Shown here: one piece after another, positions 7,952 through 17,298 of the stretch
How the letters are laid out: each line of letters begins with the position of its first letter
How positions within the stretch are numbered: position 1 is the first letter of the stretch
Notes under the pieces: generated by a model
What the model saw: only the letters and a program-made list of their open reading frames with translations
What the model was told of the DNA's origin: nothing
The model's database searches: none
Program-made: the position numbers and the translations under genes
Assembly: GCF_900107645.1 (NCBI RefSeq)
Contig: NZ_FNQN01000002.1
Location: 248,001-312,000, forward strand
From: Desulfuromusa kysingii
Lineage (GTDB): Bacteria; Desulfobacterota; Desulfuromonadia; Desulfuromonadales; Geopsychrobacteraceae
DNA length: 64,000 bases
Direction of reading: 5' to 3'

Positions 7952-9154
7952 ATGGACATCATAGTACCCCAGGTAGGTGAATCAATCGTTGAAGCAGAAA
8001 TCGGAGAATGGTTCAAAAAAGATGGTGAGTATGTCAACAAAGATGACTTGCTCCTGGAACTGGAGACGGAAAAAGTCAACGTTGAACTCAATGCTGACGC
8101 TTCCGGAAAACTAACAATTCTGGTTGAGCAGGGAGAAATCATCAAAATAGGTGCTGTCGTCGGAAAAATCGATGAGACGGCCACAGCACCTGGGGATGCT
8201 GAACAAGCAGCTGGCCCAAAAGAAGAAGCTGTCGCTGCTGCTCCAGTCGTCGCCAAAGTGGCAGTGATGAATCCCGCAGTCCCCAAACTTGCAGCTGAAC
8301 GTGGCATTGATCCAGCAACACTCAAAGGGAGTGGTCGCGACGGCAGGATTCTCGTTGACGACATCCCCGCAGCAAAAGCGCCGGAGCCAAAAACTACATC
8401 TGTTGCGCCCCAGACTGCACCCGCTGCTCAACCGGTAACGACAACTGACAAAACAGAGCGCACCACACGAGTCGCCATGTCACAATTTCGTAAAAAAATG
8501 GCTGAGCACCTCTTGCGCGCCACGCAAGAAACAGCCATGCTAACAACATTCAATGAAGTCGACATGAGTCGGGTCATGGAGTTACGGCGGCGTTATAAAG
8601 AGACCTTTTTAGCAAAGCATGATGTCGGTCTCGGTTTCATGTCTTTCTTTATCAAGGCCTGCGCTGAGGCACTGAAAGATGCACCAGAAGTCAACGCCAG
8701 CATCGATGGCAATGATATCGTTTACCACAACTATTACGACATTGGCGTTGCCGTTGGTAGCAAGCGTGGTCTGGTTGTCCCCGTCATCCGCGATGCTGAT
8801 CAACTCGATTTCGCCGGTGTCGAAAAAACCATCCGTGACCTCGCAGTCCGCGCCGGCGAAGGGAAACTGACATTGGATGAGCTCCAAGGGGGAACATTCA
8901 CGGTCAGTAATGGTGGTGTTTATGGTTCTGTCCTCTCCACACCGCTTTTAAATCCACCACAGTGTGGGATCCTTGGAATGCATGGTATTCAGGAGCGAGC
9001 CGTGGTCGTGGATGGCGAAGTTGTCATCCGTCCGATGATGAATATTGCCCTCAGCTATGATCACCGGATCATTGATGGTAAACAGGCTGTCGGCTTTCTC
9101 AAGCAGGTTAAGAACTACATTGATAATCCAGAAACGTTGCTACTCAAGATTTGA
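7952..9154 (+). CDS. sucB: Dihydrolipoyllysine succinyltransferase (E2)
   Basis: The start at 7952 is chosen because GAGG lies six bases upstream; the open frame reaches an upstream TTG inside sucA. The 400-residue product has one N-terminal lipoyl domain (residues 1-75; the lipoylated lysine is Lys41 in ETEKVNVE), an Ala/Pro-rich linker, a peripheral subunit-binding domain around residues 105-140 (VPKLAAERGIDPATLKGSG), a second linker, and a catalytic domain ending with SYDHRIIDG, which holds the active histidine. It transfers the succinyl group to CoA. Context with sucA makes succinyl rather than acetyl specificity likely. Confidence 0.94.
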   Translation: MDIIVPQVGESIVEAEIGEWFKKDGEYVNKDDLLLELETEKVNVELNADASGKLTILVEQGEIIKIGAVVGKIDETATAPGDAEQAAGPKEEAVAAAPVVAKVAVMNPAVPKLAAERGIDPATLKGSGRDGRILVDDIPAAKAPEPKTTSVAPQTAPAAQPVTTTDKTERTTRVAMSQFRKKMAEHLLRATQETAMLTTFNEVDMSRVMELRRRYKETFLAKHDVGLGFMSFFIKACAEALKDAPEVNASIDGNDIVYHNYYDIGVAVGSKRGLVVPVIRDADQLDFAGVEKTIRDLAVRAGEGKLTLDELQGGTFTVSNGGVYGSVLSTPLLNPPQCGILGMHGIQERAVVVDGEVVIRPMMNIALSYDHRIIDGKQAVGFLKQVKNYIDNPETLLLKI

Positions 9155-9171
9155 ACTCTAAAGGAGAACAA

Positions 9172-10584
9172 ATGTCTGAACAAATATATGATCTGATCGT
9201 CATTGGCGCCGGTCCTGGTGGCTACGTTGCCGCTATCCGCGCAGCGCAGCTGGGCTTTACTGTTGCTGTGGTCGAAAAGCGCTCTGCATTAGGCGGGGTC
9301 TGTCTGAACGAAGGCTGTATTCCCAGCAAAGCACTGCTTGAATCCAGTGAACATTTTGCCCGAATTGATCATGAACTGGCTGAACACGGGATTGCAGTCA
9401 CTGGAGCTAAGTTGGACCTGCAACAAATGATGGTGCGCAAAGAGAAGATTGTCAAAAAGCTTACCGGGGGAATTGCTGGACTCTTTAAAAAGAATAAAAT
9501 TGAAGCCTTTACCGGCGTAGCAGAGATTTTACCTCCCAGTGAATCAATGCAAAAAGTTAAGGTATCTGGCACGGATAAAAACTTTGAATTAACAGCTAAA
9601 AATCTTCTCCTGGCAACAGGGAGTGAGGCCATTGAACTTCCCCACCTCCCCTTCAACGGTGATACAACGATCAATGCTCGTGATGCCCTCAACTTGACCG
9701 CAGTGCCAAAACGGTTACTGGTTGTTGGTGGCGGTGTCATTGGTCTGGAATTAGGTTCGGTCTGGAGTCGCTTGGGTGCAGCAGTGACCGTCGTAGAAAT
9801 GCTCCCACAGATTGTCCCGCAAGCCGATCCGCAAGTCGCCCAGACATTACAACGCAGTTTAAAAAAACAGGGGCTGAACATCCTCCTTAAAACTCGGCTG
9901 GATAAGATCGAGACCACCAAGGATGGCATCGTTGCCAGCCTGACAACCAGCAAGGGTGAAGAGCAGATCATCTGCGACAAGGTTCTGGTTGCCACCGGGC
10001 GACGTGCCCATACAGAGGGACTTGGACTTGAAGCTGTCGGGCTGACAACCAACAAACAAGGACAACTGGAAGTTGATGAAAACTACCAGACTGCAATTCC
10101 GGGAATCTACGCTATCGGTGATCTGGTTCCCGGTCCGATGCTGGCCCATAAAGCCAGTGAAGAGGGGGTTGTGTTTGCTGAACGGCTGGCTGGACAAAAA
10201 TCGACCATCAATTACCAGATCATCCCGGCGGTAACCTATACCTGGCCCGAAGTTGCTTCTGTCGGTCAGAATGAAGCGGAGTTAAAAGCAGCAGATATCC
10301 CTTATAAAGCAGGAAAAGTCTTCTTTGCTGCTAGCGGTCGAGCCCTTTGTACTGGTATGAGTGAAGGCTTCGTCAAGGTTTTGGCAACCCCGGAGAGTGG
10401 TCGTATTCTCGGCATCCATATTGTCGGTCCGCAGGCGTCGGAACTGATTGCCGAAGCAGCAATCATCCTCTCGTTCGGGGGCAGTGTCCATGATCTGGCG
10501 GTGACCTGTCATGCACATCCAACCTTAGCAGAGACACTTAAAGAAGCTGCGTTGGCTGTAAATCAGGAGGCTATTCACGCTTGA
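9172..10584 (+). CDS. lpdA: Dihydrolipoyl dehydrogenase (E3)
   Basis: A perfect AAAGGAG at 9160-9166 fixes the ATG at 9172, 17 bases after sucB; the frame itself extends back into the sucB end. The 470-residue flavoprotein has an FAD-binding GAGPGGYVAAIRAAQLG near residue 12, the redox disulfide in GGVCLNEGCIPSK, a second dinucleotide fold GGGVIGLELGSVW, and the C-terminal catalytic His-Glu in CHAHPTLAETLKEA. It reoxidises dihydrolipoate on SucB with NAD. It is the last gene of the operon. Confidence 0.95.
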   Translation: MSEQIYDLIVIGAGPGGYVAAIRAAQLGFTVAVVEKRSALGGVCLNEGCIPSKALLESSEHFARIDHELAEHGIAVTGAKLDLQQMMVRKEKIVKKLTGGIAGLFKKNKIEAFTGVAEILPPSESMQKVKVSGTDKNFELTAKNLLLATGSEAIELPHLPFNGDTTINARDALNLTAVPKRLLVVGGGVIGLELGSVWSRLGAAVTVVEMLPQIVPQADPQVAQTLQRSLKKQGLNILLKTRLDKIETTKDGIVASLTTSKGEEQIICDKVLVATGRRAHTEGLGLEAVGLTTNKQGQLEVDENYQTAIPGIYAIGDLVPGPMLAHKASEEGVVFAERLAGQKSTINYQIIPAVTYTWPEVASVGQNEAELKAADIPYKAGKVFFAASGRALCTGMSEGFVKVLATPESGRILGIHIVGPQASELIAEAAIILSFGGSVHDLAVTCHAHPTLAETLKEAALAVNQEAIHA

Positions 10585-10721
10585 TATTAATTGCCGGCCT
10601 TGACAAACGGATAAAGACAACGAAAAGATAAGCATGGTCTTGGTGTGGATTTTTTATGACTCTGTCACTCATCATCTGCTTTTTTCACCAAATCACAATT
10701 TTTTGCCAATAAGGTTTTATC

Positions 10722-12017
10722 TTGAAATCAATAAAAAAACTGTTCTTGTTACTTGTCGTTGTTGGGCTAATTGCTGCTGGGATTTTTTATTTTCGCGATA
10801 CAAACCCACCACAGCTCAGCTTAACTCCTGGTAGTGGTCCTATTTCAAAAAACACCAAGATTCTGTTATCCCTCACTGATGAAGGGACGGGGATCAAAAA
10901 TATACAGGTTGTTGTCATCCAGAAGAACAATCAACTCCCGCTCCTAAAACGGGCCTTTGCACCGCAAACAGCTGTTGCTGACATGGACCTGGATCTTTCT
11001 GCTCTGAAATTGCAGGAAGGAGAGCTACAGATTGAGGTCACCTCCACGGATCAATCGATTTACCATTTTGGTAAAGGCAACACCATCAAACAACTTTTCA
11101 CTTTGACCTATGATTCTCGGGCACCGGTCATTTCACTCCACAGCAAAGCACATAATTTCACTAAAGGTGGCAGTGGTTTGGCAACATTCAGCCTGAATGA
11201 GAAAGTCTCCTCAACTGGAGTCCTGTTCGGTGATTACTTCTTCCCCGCCTACCAACAGGAATCAGGGAACTACGCCTGCCTGTTTGCCTATCCTTACAAT
11301 GTTAAAGAGAGCGACTTTGTCCCTCGAATCATTGCTCGTGACCTCGCCGGAAATGAACGTCAACTGGGAATGTACTACCGTGCTAATAATAAAAAATTCC
11401 GACAGCGAAAAATCAATATCACGGACAAATTCCTCTCCCAAAAAGCACCGGAATTTGAAACGTTAGCTCCTGACATTGAGAACCCTCTGGATGTTTTTCT
11501 TTATATTAATCGGCAAATTCGCCAACAGAACAGAGACAAAATAACGGAACTCAGCACCCAGACATCACCAACACCGCTCTGGGATGGTGCTTTTCTGCGA
11601 CAACCACAGGCCGCGAGCCTGGCCCAATTTGCTGATCACCGCACCTATTACTACAACGGCAAAGAAATCGACAAGCAAGTTCACCATGGACAGGATCTTG
11701 CTTCAATCGCGCAGGCGGAGATCGTTGCAGAAAATGCTGGTGAAGTTATCTGGTCGGACTATATGGGAATTTATGGCCTCTGTGTCCTTATTGACCATGG
11801 ACTCGGACTACAGTCCCTCTATGCGCATATGAGCCAACTCGATGTTGCCCCAGGAGACACTGTGACCCGTGGGCAGGTGATTGGTCGAAGTGGGACGACC
11901 GGAATGGCTGGCGGAGACCATCTCCACCTCGGTGTTTTTGTCTCTGGAGTTCCAGTGCAGCCCATCGAATGGTGGGATGGTAGCTGGCTGCAGAATAATA
12001 TTGACAGTAAATTGTAG
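10722..12017 (+). CDS. M23-family peptidase, membrane-anchored
   Basis: The 431-residue protein begins with a TTG start preceded by AAGG seven bases away. Residues 1-25 form a signal anchor (LFLLLVVVGLIAAGIFYF). The middle resembles immunoglobulin-like beta domains that come before the catalytic part. The M23 domain occupies about residues 315-420 with the zinc ligands of the HHGQD motif (H and D) and the HLHLGVF pair near the end. M23 proteins are periplasmic glycyl or D,D-endopeptidases acting on peptidoglycan cross-links. No operon partner is obvious. Confidence 0.85.
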   Translation: MKSIKKLFLLLVVVGLIAAGIFYFRDTNPPQLSLTPGSGPISKNTKILLSLTDEGTGIKNIQVVVIQKNNQLPLLKRAFAPQTAVADMDLDLSALKLQEGELQIEVTSTDQSIYHFGKGNTIKQLFTLTYDSRAPVISLHSKAHNFTKGGSGLATFSLNEKVSSTGVLFGDYFFPAYQQESGNYACLFAYPYNVKESDFVPRIIARDLAGNERQLGMYYRANNKKFRQRKINITDKFLSQKAPEFETLAPDIENPLDVFLYINRQIRQQNRDKITELSTQTSPTPLWDGAFLRQPQAASLAQFADHRTYYYNGKEIDKQVHHGQDLASIAQAEIVAENAGEVIWSDYMGIYGLCVLIDHGLGLQSLYAHMSQLDVAPGDTVTRGQVIGRSGTTGMAGGDHLHLGVFVSGVPVQPIEWWDGSWLQNNIDSKL

Positions 12018-12130
12018 CTGCATCTATTTCTTGAGTCTTGGATTAGCTTGGATGTCTTGACACTCCCTCTGGACTGGTCTAAAAGATTCTTTTTAAATTT
12101 ATTTTCCCCCAACAACGTGAGGATGATTTT

Positions 12131-13207
12131 ATGAAAAAAGCGACTCTGTTTCTGCTGGCGACTCTGGCACTCTGCTTTACTGCGAACTCTTTTGCAATGG
12201 CTCCGGCAAAAGAGATTAAAGCTGGTTTTATTTATGTCGGACCGGTTGGTGATGCTGGCTGGACATACGCCCATGACCTGGGACGTCAAGAGATGGAACA
12301 ACTTCCCTTTGTGCAACCATCGACTTTCATCGAAACGGTCCCTGAAGGGGCAGAGTCAGCCCGGGTTATTAATGGTCTGGTGCGTAAAGGGCACAACCTC
12401 ATTTTTACCACCAGTTTTGGTTACATGGATGCCACAATTGATGTAGCTAAGCGCAATAAAGATATTGTGTTTATGCATTGCTCCGGGTTTAAAACTGCAG
12501 AAAATGTCGGAACCTATTTTGGCCGGATGTATGAGCCCCGTTACCTCTCAGGAATCGTTGCCGGGAAAATGACGAAAACCAACGCCATCGGATATGTTGC
12601 AGCATTTCCAATTCCAGAGGTCATTCGCGGCATAAACGCATTTACCCTCGGGGTTAAAAGTGTTAATCCACAAGCCGAAGTCAAAGTTGTCTGGACCCAA
12701 ACCTGGTTCGATCCAGGCGTCGAACGCGATGCAGCTGATAGTCTTCTGGATGTTGGCACCGATGTCTTGGCCATGCACCAGGATGCCCCGGCAACCATGC
12801 AGGCAGCTGAAGCACGTGGTGCATACGTAATAGGCTACAACTCAGATATGCGCACCTTCGCCCCCAATGCTTTTCTGACCGCTCCGATCTGGAACTGGGG
12901 AGCCCTCTACACCCAATTGGCCAACGAGGTTCACAATGGCACTTGGAAATCAGAGCAGATCTGGGCAGGCATGAAGGAAGATCTGGTTCGCTTAGCTGAT
13001 TTCAGTCCAGCTGTTCCTGCTGATGTACAAGCTCTGGTAACTGAAAAAGCTAACGCCATCAAAGCAGGCACCCTCCATCCGTTTAGCGGACCAATCAAAG
13101 ATCAAACTGGAAAAGTGGTCGTTGCTGCTGGACAGACTCCGACTGACGGTGAACTCCTGGGTATGAACTATTTTGTCCAGGGTGTTCAGGGTACGATTTC
13201 CAAATAA
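12131..13207 (+). CDS. BMP-family ABC transporter substrate-binding protein
   Basis: The 358-residue protein starts with a cleavable signal peptide (probable cut after NSFA, residue 23). It continues with the BMP/PnrA fold: AGFIYVGPVGDAGWTYAHD, then GYMDAT and HCSGFKTAENVGTYFGRMYE. BMP proteins bind nucleosides or nucleobases in the periplasm. The downstream ATPase, two permeases and xanthine phosphoribosyltransferase support a purine substrate. The gene is separated from them by a terminator hairpin, which would favour excess binding protein. GAGGATG precedes the ATG. Confidence 0.9.
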   Translation: MKKATLFLLATLALCFTANSFAMAPAKEIKAGFIYVGPVGDAGWTYAHDLGRQEMEQLPFVQPSTFIETVPEGAESARVINGLVRKGHNLIFTTSFGYMDATIDVAKRNKDIVFMHCSGFKTAENVGTYFGRMYEPRYLSGIVAGKMTKTNAIGYVAAFPIPEVIRGINAFTLGVKSVNPQAEVKVVWTQTWFDPGVERDAADSLLDVGTDVLAMHQDAPATMQAAEARGAYVIGYNSDMRTFAPNAFLTAPIWNWGALYTQLANEVHNGTWKSEQIWAGMKEDLVRLADFSPAVPADVQALVTEKANAIKAGTLHPFSGPIKDQTGKVVVAAGQTPTDGELLGMNYFVQGVQGTISK

Positions 13208-13223
13208 CCAGATAGCACTCTCG

Positions 13224-13252
13224 AAGGCACGCTTTTTTAGCGTGCCTTTTTT
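13224..13252 (+). terminator. Intrinsic terminator inside the purine transporter operon
   Basis: A 9-bp stem (AAGGCACGC at 13224-13232 with GCGTGCCTT at 13240-13248) is followed by a T run to 13252. It lies between the binding-protein gene and the ATPase gene. It probably acts as a partial terminator that sets a high ratio of binding protein to membrane parts. Confidence 0.75.
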
Positions 13253-13282
13253 AGTCCCTGACTCGCAGTAAAAGCATCAGCT

Positions 13283-14800
13283 ATGACCGATTTCTTGCAC
13301 ATCAAAAATATCCGCAAAACATTCCCTGGTGTCGTCGCTCTTGATGACGTCTCCTTCTCCGTCGCACGAGCAGAGATTCATACGCTGTTAGGTGAAAATG
13401 GTGCAGGGAAAAGTACCTTGATGAATGTCTTGACTGGACTCTATCACCCGGATCGCGGAGAGATCAGCATTGCAGGAGAGCGCGTTCATTTCACCAGCCC
13501 GCGCGACTCCCTTGCTTACGGGATTGGGATGGTGCATCAACACTTCATGCTGGTACCGGCCCATTCTGTGTTTGAAAATATTCTCCTGGCTCTCGAAAAT
13601 GTGCCGAACTTTTTCAATCGTAAAAAATATCAGGAAAAGATACAAAACCTGATCGATGAATTTGACCTGGATCTGGATCTGGACACCCCCGTCTGGAAAC
13701 TGTCCATTGGCGCACAGCAGTGGATTGAGTTGATCAAATTGTTGATGCGCGACTGCCAACTTCTCATTCTCGACGAACCGACAGCGGTCCTCACCCCGCA
13801 GGAAGCTGATCGCTTATTTGCCGTGTTACGCCGCTTGAAAGAACAGGGGAAAAGCATCATCTTCATTTCTCATAAAATGCGTGAAGTCATGGAAATTTCT
13901 GACCGCGTCACCATTCTGAAAAAAGGGTGCAGTCTTGAAACCCTGAACCGGGGTGACTTTGATGAGTCCAGGCTCGCTTCATTAATGATCGGTCAAGATA
14001 AGATTCCCCAATGGCAAAAAACCCTGCAAATGTCAGATCAAGTTGTCCTCGATATTCAAGGTCTTTCAGTTCGCAATGAGCGGGGACTGTCTGATCTGGA
14101 TAACTTTAACCTCAGTTTAAAAAAAGGTGAAATCCTCGGGATTGCCGGAGTTGCCGGAAACGGTCAAAAAGCCTTAGCCGAAGTGTTGACCGGGCTGAAA
14201 AATACCAATCAGGGACGCATTATGGCTGGGGATAAGGATATCACTAACAGCAATGCCAGATACTCTTATATTGCTGGCATTGCTCACATCCCTGAAGACC
14301 GCAAGACCATTGGTATCGCCCCCGATATGAGTATTGATGACAATTTGATTATGAAAAGCTTTAAAAGTGGCCTATTCAGAAACTGGATTTTTCAGAATAA
14401 ACGGGCAATCCGGCGTAATGCCGCAGAAAAAATAGCCCAGTTTGCGATAAAAACGGGCCCTGATGGCACCCCTGTCCGCTACTTGTCAGGTGGCAATATT
14501 CAAAAGGTTATCATTGCTCGCGAACTCTCCGAACACCCTGCTGTTCTGGTTGCCCTTTACCCGACACGTGGACTCGATATCGGGAGCGCAGAATATGTCC
14601 ACAAAGTGATCGCAGATGGCGCTCATCGGGGGATGAGTACGATTTTAATCGCTGAAGATCTGGATGAATTGCTCAAACTCAGCGACAGGATTGCCGTCAT
14701 GTTTCGTGGCAAGTTGATCGGATATGTTGATCCACGTAAAACGACACGCGAAGAAATCGGCCTGATGATGAGTGGTGAAACCCCTGGAGCGACAACATGA
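13283..14800 (+). CDS. Purine/nucleoside ABC transporter, double ATPase subunit
   Basis: The 505-residue protein has two fused ATP-binding domains, as in sugar and nucleoside importers. The first has a canonical Walker A, GENGAGKST, at about residues 37-45 and Walker B LLILDEPTAVLTP. The second is degenerate as usual in this family: GVAGNGQKAL in place of a P-loop, but an intact LSGGNIQK signature and PTRGLDIGS. It energises import by the two permeases that follow. Its stop overlaps the first permease start by four bases (ATGA). Confidence 0.92.
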   Translation: MTDFLHIKNIRKTFPGVVALDDVSFSVARAEIHTLLGENGAGKSTLMNVLTGLYHPDRGEISIAGERVHFTSPRDSLAYGIGMVHQHFMLVPAHSVFENILLALENVPNFFNRKKYQEKIQNLIDEFDLDLDLDTPVWKLSIGAQQWIELIKLLMRDCQLLILDEPTAVLTPQEADRLFAVLRRLKEQGKSIIFISHKMREVMEISDRVTILKKGCSLETLNRGDFDESRLASLMIGQDKIPQWQKTLQMSDQVVLDIQGLSVRNERGLSDLDNFNLSLKKGEILGIAGVAGNGQKALAEVLTGLKNTNQGRIMAGDKDITNSNARYSYIAGIAHIPEDRKTIGIAPDMSIDDNLIMKSFKSGLFRNWIFQNKRAIRRNAAEKIAQFAIKTGPDGTPVRYLSGGNIQKVIIARELSEHPAVLVALYPTRGLDIGSAEYVHKVIADGAHRGMSTILIAEDLDELLKLSDRIAVMFRGKLIGYVDPRKTTREEIGLMMSGETPGATT

Positions 14801-15867
14801 AATTAGTCATTGAACGCCGTGAAATTTCTTCCGCCCTGCTCCGCTTCAGCGCCCCCATTGCTTCTATTGCTGTGGCCCTGTTTGTCGCTGGCTTCTTGTT
14901 GCTCGCCAGCGGTGTCAGTCCCTTAGCTGCTTACAAAGAAATCATCATTGAGTCTCTGGGCTCGCTCTATGGCCTGTCAGAAACCCTAGTTAAGACAACG
15001 CCTTTGATTTTCGCGGGATTGGGGGTCAGTCTCGCTTTCCGGATGCAAATCTGGAATATCGGTGCTGAGGGACAGATTTACGTGGGTGCGATGGGGGCAA
15101 CCTGGGTCGCGCTGTTTTCCGGGATTCAAAATCATTGGTTAATGATGACTGCCATGTTCTTTGCCGCGTTCTTTTGTGGAGGATTATGGGCAGGAGTTGC
15201 AGGTTTCCTCCGAGCGCGTTGGCGGGTCAATGAAGTCATTGTCACCTTGCTGATGAACTATATCGCCATCCTCTGGGTGGACTATCTGATCTATGGTCCG
15301 TGGAAAGATCCCAAGGGATTTAATTTTCCCCTAACCGCCCAATTTGGCGATGCTGCACGTCTTGCTGAATATTTTAATACCCGTATGCATAGCGGTTTTT
15401 TCCTCGCCCTGTTTTGCGCTCTGCTCCTCTATTTATTTATCGAACGGACAGTCTGGGGATATGAAATCAAGGTGATCGGCAGCAATCAAAAAGCGGCCCA
15501 ATATGCCGGAATGAACACCGGTATCGCCATTTTCTTCGTCCTCTTTCTCAGTGGTGCTATTGCCGGACTCGCAGGATTCAGTGAGGTCGCCGGTCTCCAG
15601 CACCGCCTCCAGCACGGTCTTTCTCCCGGTTATGGTTATACCGCCATTATCATCGCCTGGTTGGCTAAGCGTAGCGCCATCGGAGTGGTCATTGTTTCGT
15701 TTTTAATGGGAGTTCTCCTCGTTGGTGGTGACAGCTTGCAGCTATTATGGCAACTCCCCGTTGCCTTTGTTTATGCTTTTCAGGGGTTGATCCTGTTCTT
15801 CCTGCTGGCATCAGATTTCTTCATCATCTATCGTGTTAAACGAGTTAAAGGAATCGCCCATGCTTGA
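14797..15867 (+). CDS. Nucleoside-type ABC transporter permease, first subunit
   Basis: The 356-residue protein has about nine hydrophobic segments and the WNIGAEGQIYVGA signature near residue 84, the permease motif of the BMP-linked nucleoside importers (BPD_transp_2 family). A later segment, GYTAIIIAWLAKRS, is also typical. It sits in the inner membrane as a heterodimer with the next gene product. The start overlaps the ATPase stop by four bases and the end overlaps the next gene by eight, showing tight translational coupling. Confidence 0.92.
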   Translation: MKLVIERREISSALLRFSAPIASIAVALFVAGFLLLASGVSPLAAYKEIIIESLGSLYGLSETLVKTTPLIFAGLGVSLAFRMQIWNIGAEGQIYVGAMGATWVALFSGIQNHWLMMTAMFFAAFFCGGLWAGVAGFLRARWRVNEVIVTLLMNYIAILWVDYLIYGPWKDPKGFNFPLTAQFGDAARLAEYFNTRMHSGFFLALFCALLLYLFIERTVWGYEIKVIGSNQKAAQYAGMNTGIAIFFVLFLSGAIAGLAGFSEVAGLQHRLQHGLSPGYGYTAIIIAWLAKRSAIGVVIVSFLMGVLLVGGDSLQLLWQLPVAFVYAFQGLILFFLLASDFFIIYRVKRVKGIAHA

Positions 15868-16780
15868 AATACTCCTTGATGCCACGGTACGCGCTGGCAC
15901 CCCGATTTTATTTGCCACTCTGGGGGCAATCATCAACGAACGCGCTGGCATCATCAATCTGGGCATTGAAGGATTGATGTTGATCGGTGCCCTTGCTGGT
16001 TTTTCTGGCACCTATTTAAGCGGCTCTTTACTGGTCGGAGTTTTGGCCGCATTCTGTGCAACTTTCGCCGCCGGGAGTATTCACGCTTTTATTACGGTGC
16101 AGCTACGCGGCAATCAAATTGTCAGCGGGTTGGCCTTGACCATGTTCGGCATCGGTATTACGGCGCTGTTTGGCAAAGAGATGGTTGGACAGACCATCGT
16201 CGGCTTTAAACGTCTGGCTATTCCCGGATTCAGTCAAATACCGATCATCGGCAGAGCTTTTTTTAACCAGGATCTACTGATTTATTTCAGTTTTCTCCTG
16301 GTATTTCTGATCTGGTTTTTCTTTTACCGCACCCGCTGGGGATTGGGTGTCCGCAGTGTCGGTGAAAACCCTGCTGCAGCAGACACCTGTGGCTTCTCTG
16401 TCAGCAAATACCGTTTCTTAGCCGTGTCAACCGGTTCAGGTTTGGTAGGAATTGGCGGAGCTTACTTAAGCTTGGCCAGCACTCCCATGTGGATTGAAAA
16501 CATGTCTGCTGGTCGTGGTTGGATCGCTGTAGCGCTAGTTATTTTTGCTGGATGGTCAAGTCCAAAGGCGATGCTGGGTGCCTATCTGTTTGGTGGCATT
16601 ACCGCAATGCAGTTGCGCTTTCAAGCGATGGGGACAACTGTCAGCGCCCATATTTTACAGATGTTACCGTACTTTTTCACCATTCTGGTTCTGGTCATTT
16701 CAACCTTGCGATTACAAAAAGGGGCTAGCCAGCAACCTGAAGGTCTGGGACTTCCCTATGATCGAGAGGATCGTAAATGA
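15860..16780 (+). CDS. Nucleoside-type ABC transporter permease, second subunit
   Basis: The start is set at the ATG at 15860, which has AAAGGA seven bases upstream; the frame runs back to a GTG inside the previous gene. The 306-residue protein has the paired signature NERAGIINLGIEGLML near residue 28 and GRGWIAVALVIFAGW near residue 220, both standard for the second permease of BMP-type importers. About eight to nine membrane segments are visible. Its stop overlaps the phosphoribosyltransferase start as ATGA. Confidence 0.92.
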   Translation: MLEILLDATVRAGTPILFATLGAIINERAGIINLGIEGLMLIGALAGFSGTYLSGSLLVGVLAAFCATFAAGSIHAFITVQLRGNQIVSGLALTMFGIGITALFGKEMVGQTIVGFKRLAIPGFSQIPIIGRAFFNQDLLIYFSFLLVFLIWFFFYRTRWGLGVRSVGENPAAADTCGFSVSKYRFLAVSTGSGLVGIGGAYLSLASTPMWIENMSAGRGWIAVALVIFAGWSSPKAMLGAYLFGGITAMQLRFQAMGTTVSAHILQMLPYFFTILVLVISTLRLQKGASQQPEGLGLPYDREDRK

Positions 16781-17298
16781 CAGCAGCAGAGATATTACTG
16801 GAACGCATCCACCGCGATGGAGAAATCAACGGAGAACTCGTCAAGGTTGATCAGTTTCTTAATCACATGGTTGATCCAGTTTTGATCCATCAACTCGGAG
16901 ATGATATCGCCGCCCGTTTTGCTGATGTACCGGTTGCGAAGATTTTAACAGCCGAAACCAGCGGTATCATGCTTGCGCAAGCAGTCGCTCTGAAGCTCAA
17001 AGTGCCTTTCATCTATGCCAAGAAAAAACGCCCCATCACCATGCCGGACTATTACGCTGCGGCCAGTTATTCCTTTACCAAACAGGAATCAACCACCCTT
17101 TATGTTTCCAAGGAAGTACTCCAAGCAGAAGATAATATTTTATTTATTGATGATTTTTTTGCCAAAGGCTCAACCCTGAAAGCAATTGAAGAGATCATCA
17201 CCCAAGCCAAGGCAAATCTGCTCGGGGCGGCTGTCATCATTAACAAATCAACACGCAGAGACATTGAGTCAATTTTGACCTTGGATGATCTCAGTTAA
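16777..17298 (+). CDS. xpt: Xanthine phosphoribosyltransferase
   Basis: The 173-residue protein matches the Xpt family closely at the N-terminus (LVKVDQFLNHMVDP and SGIMLAQAVALKLKVPFIYAKK) and has the PRPP-binding loop as ILFIDDFFAKGST at about residues 120-133. It converts xanthine and PRPP to XMP in purine salvage. It ends about 20 residues earlier than Bacillus subtilis Xpt, lacking the usual GYRVESLARI tail; no frameshift is apparent, so it is a short natural form. Its ATGA overlap with the permease gene ties the importer to purine salvage. Its 3' end overlaps a convergent gene by four bases. Confidence 0.85.
   Translation: MTAAEILLERIHRDGEINGELVKVDQFLNHMVDPVLIHQLGDDIAARFADVPVAKILTAETSGIMLAQAVALKLKVPFIYAKKKRPITMPDYYAAASYSFTKQESTTLYVSKEVLQAEDNILFIDDFFAKGSTLKAIEEIITQAKANLLGAAVIINKSTRRDIESILTLDDLS

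Noticed and set aside
12018-12130. Purine riboswitch ahead of the BMP transporter
   Set aside because: The region lacks the conserved purine aptamer loops; only AT-rich sequence is present.
16777-17298. Frameshift in xpt to explain its short C-terminus
   Set aside because: No other frame near 17240-17300 restores the missing tail; the gene simply ends earlier.
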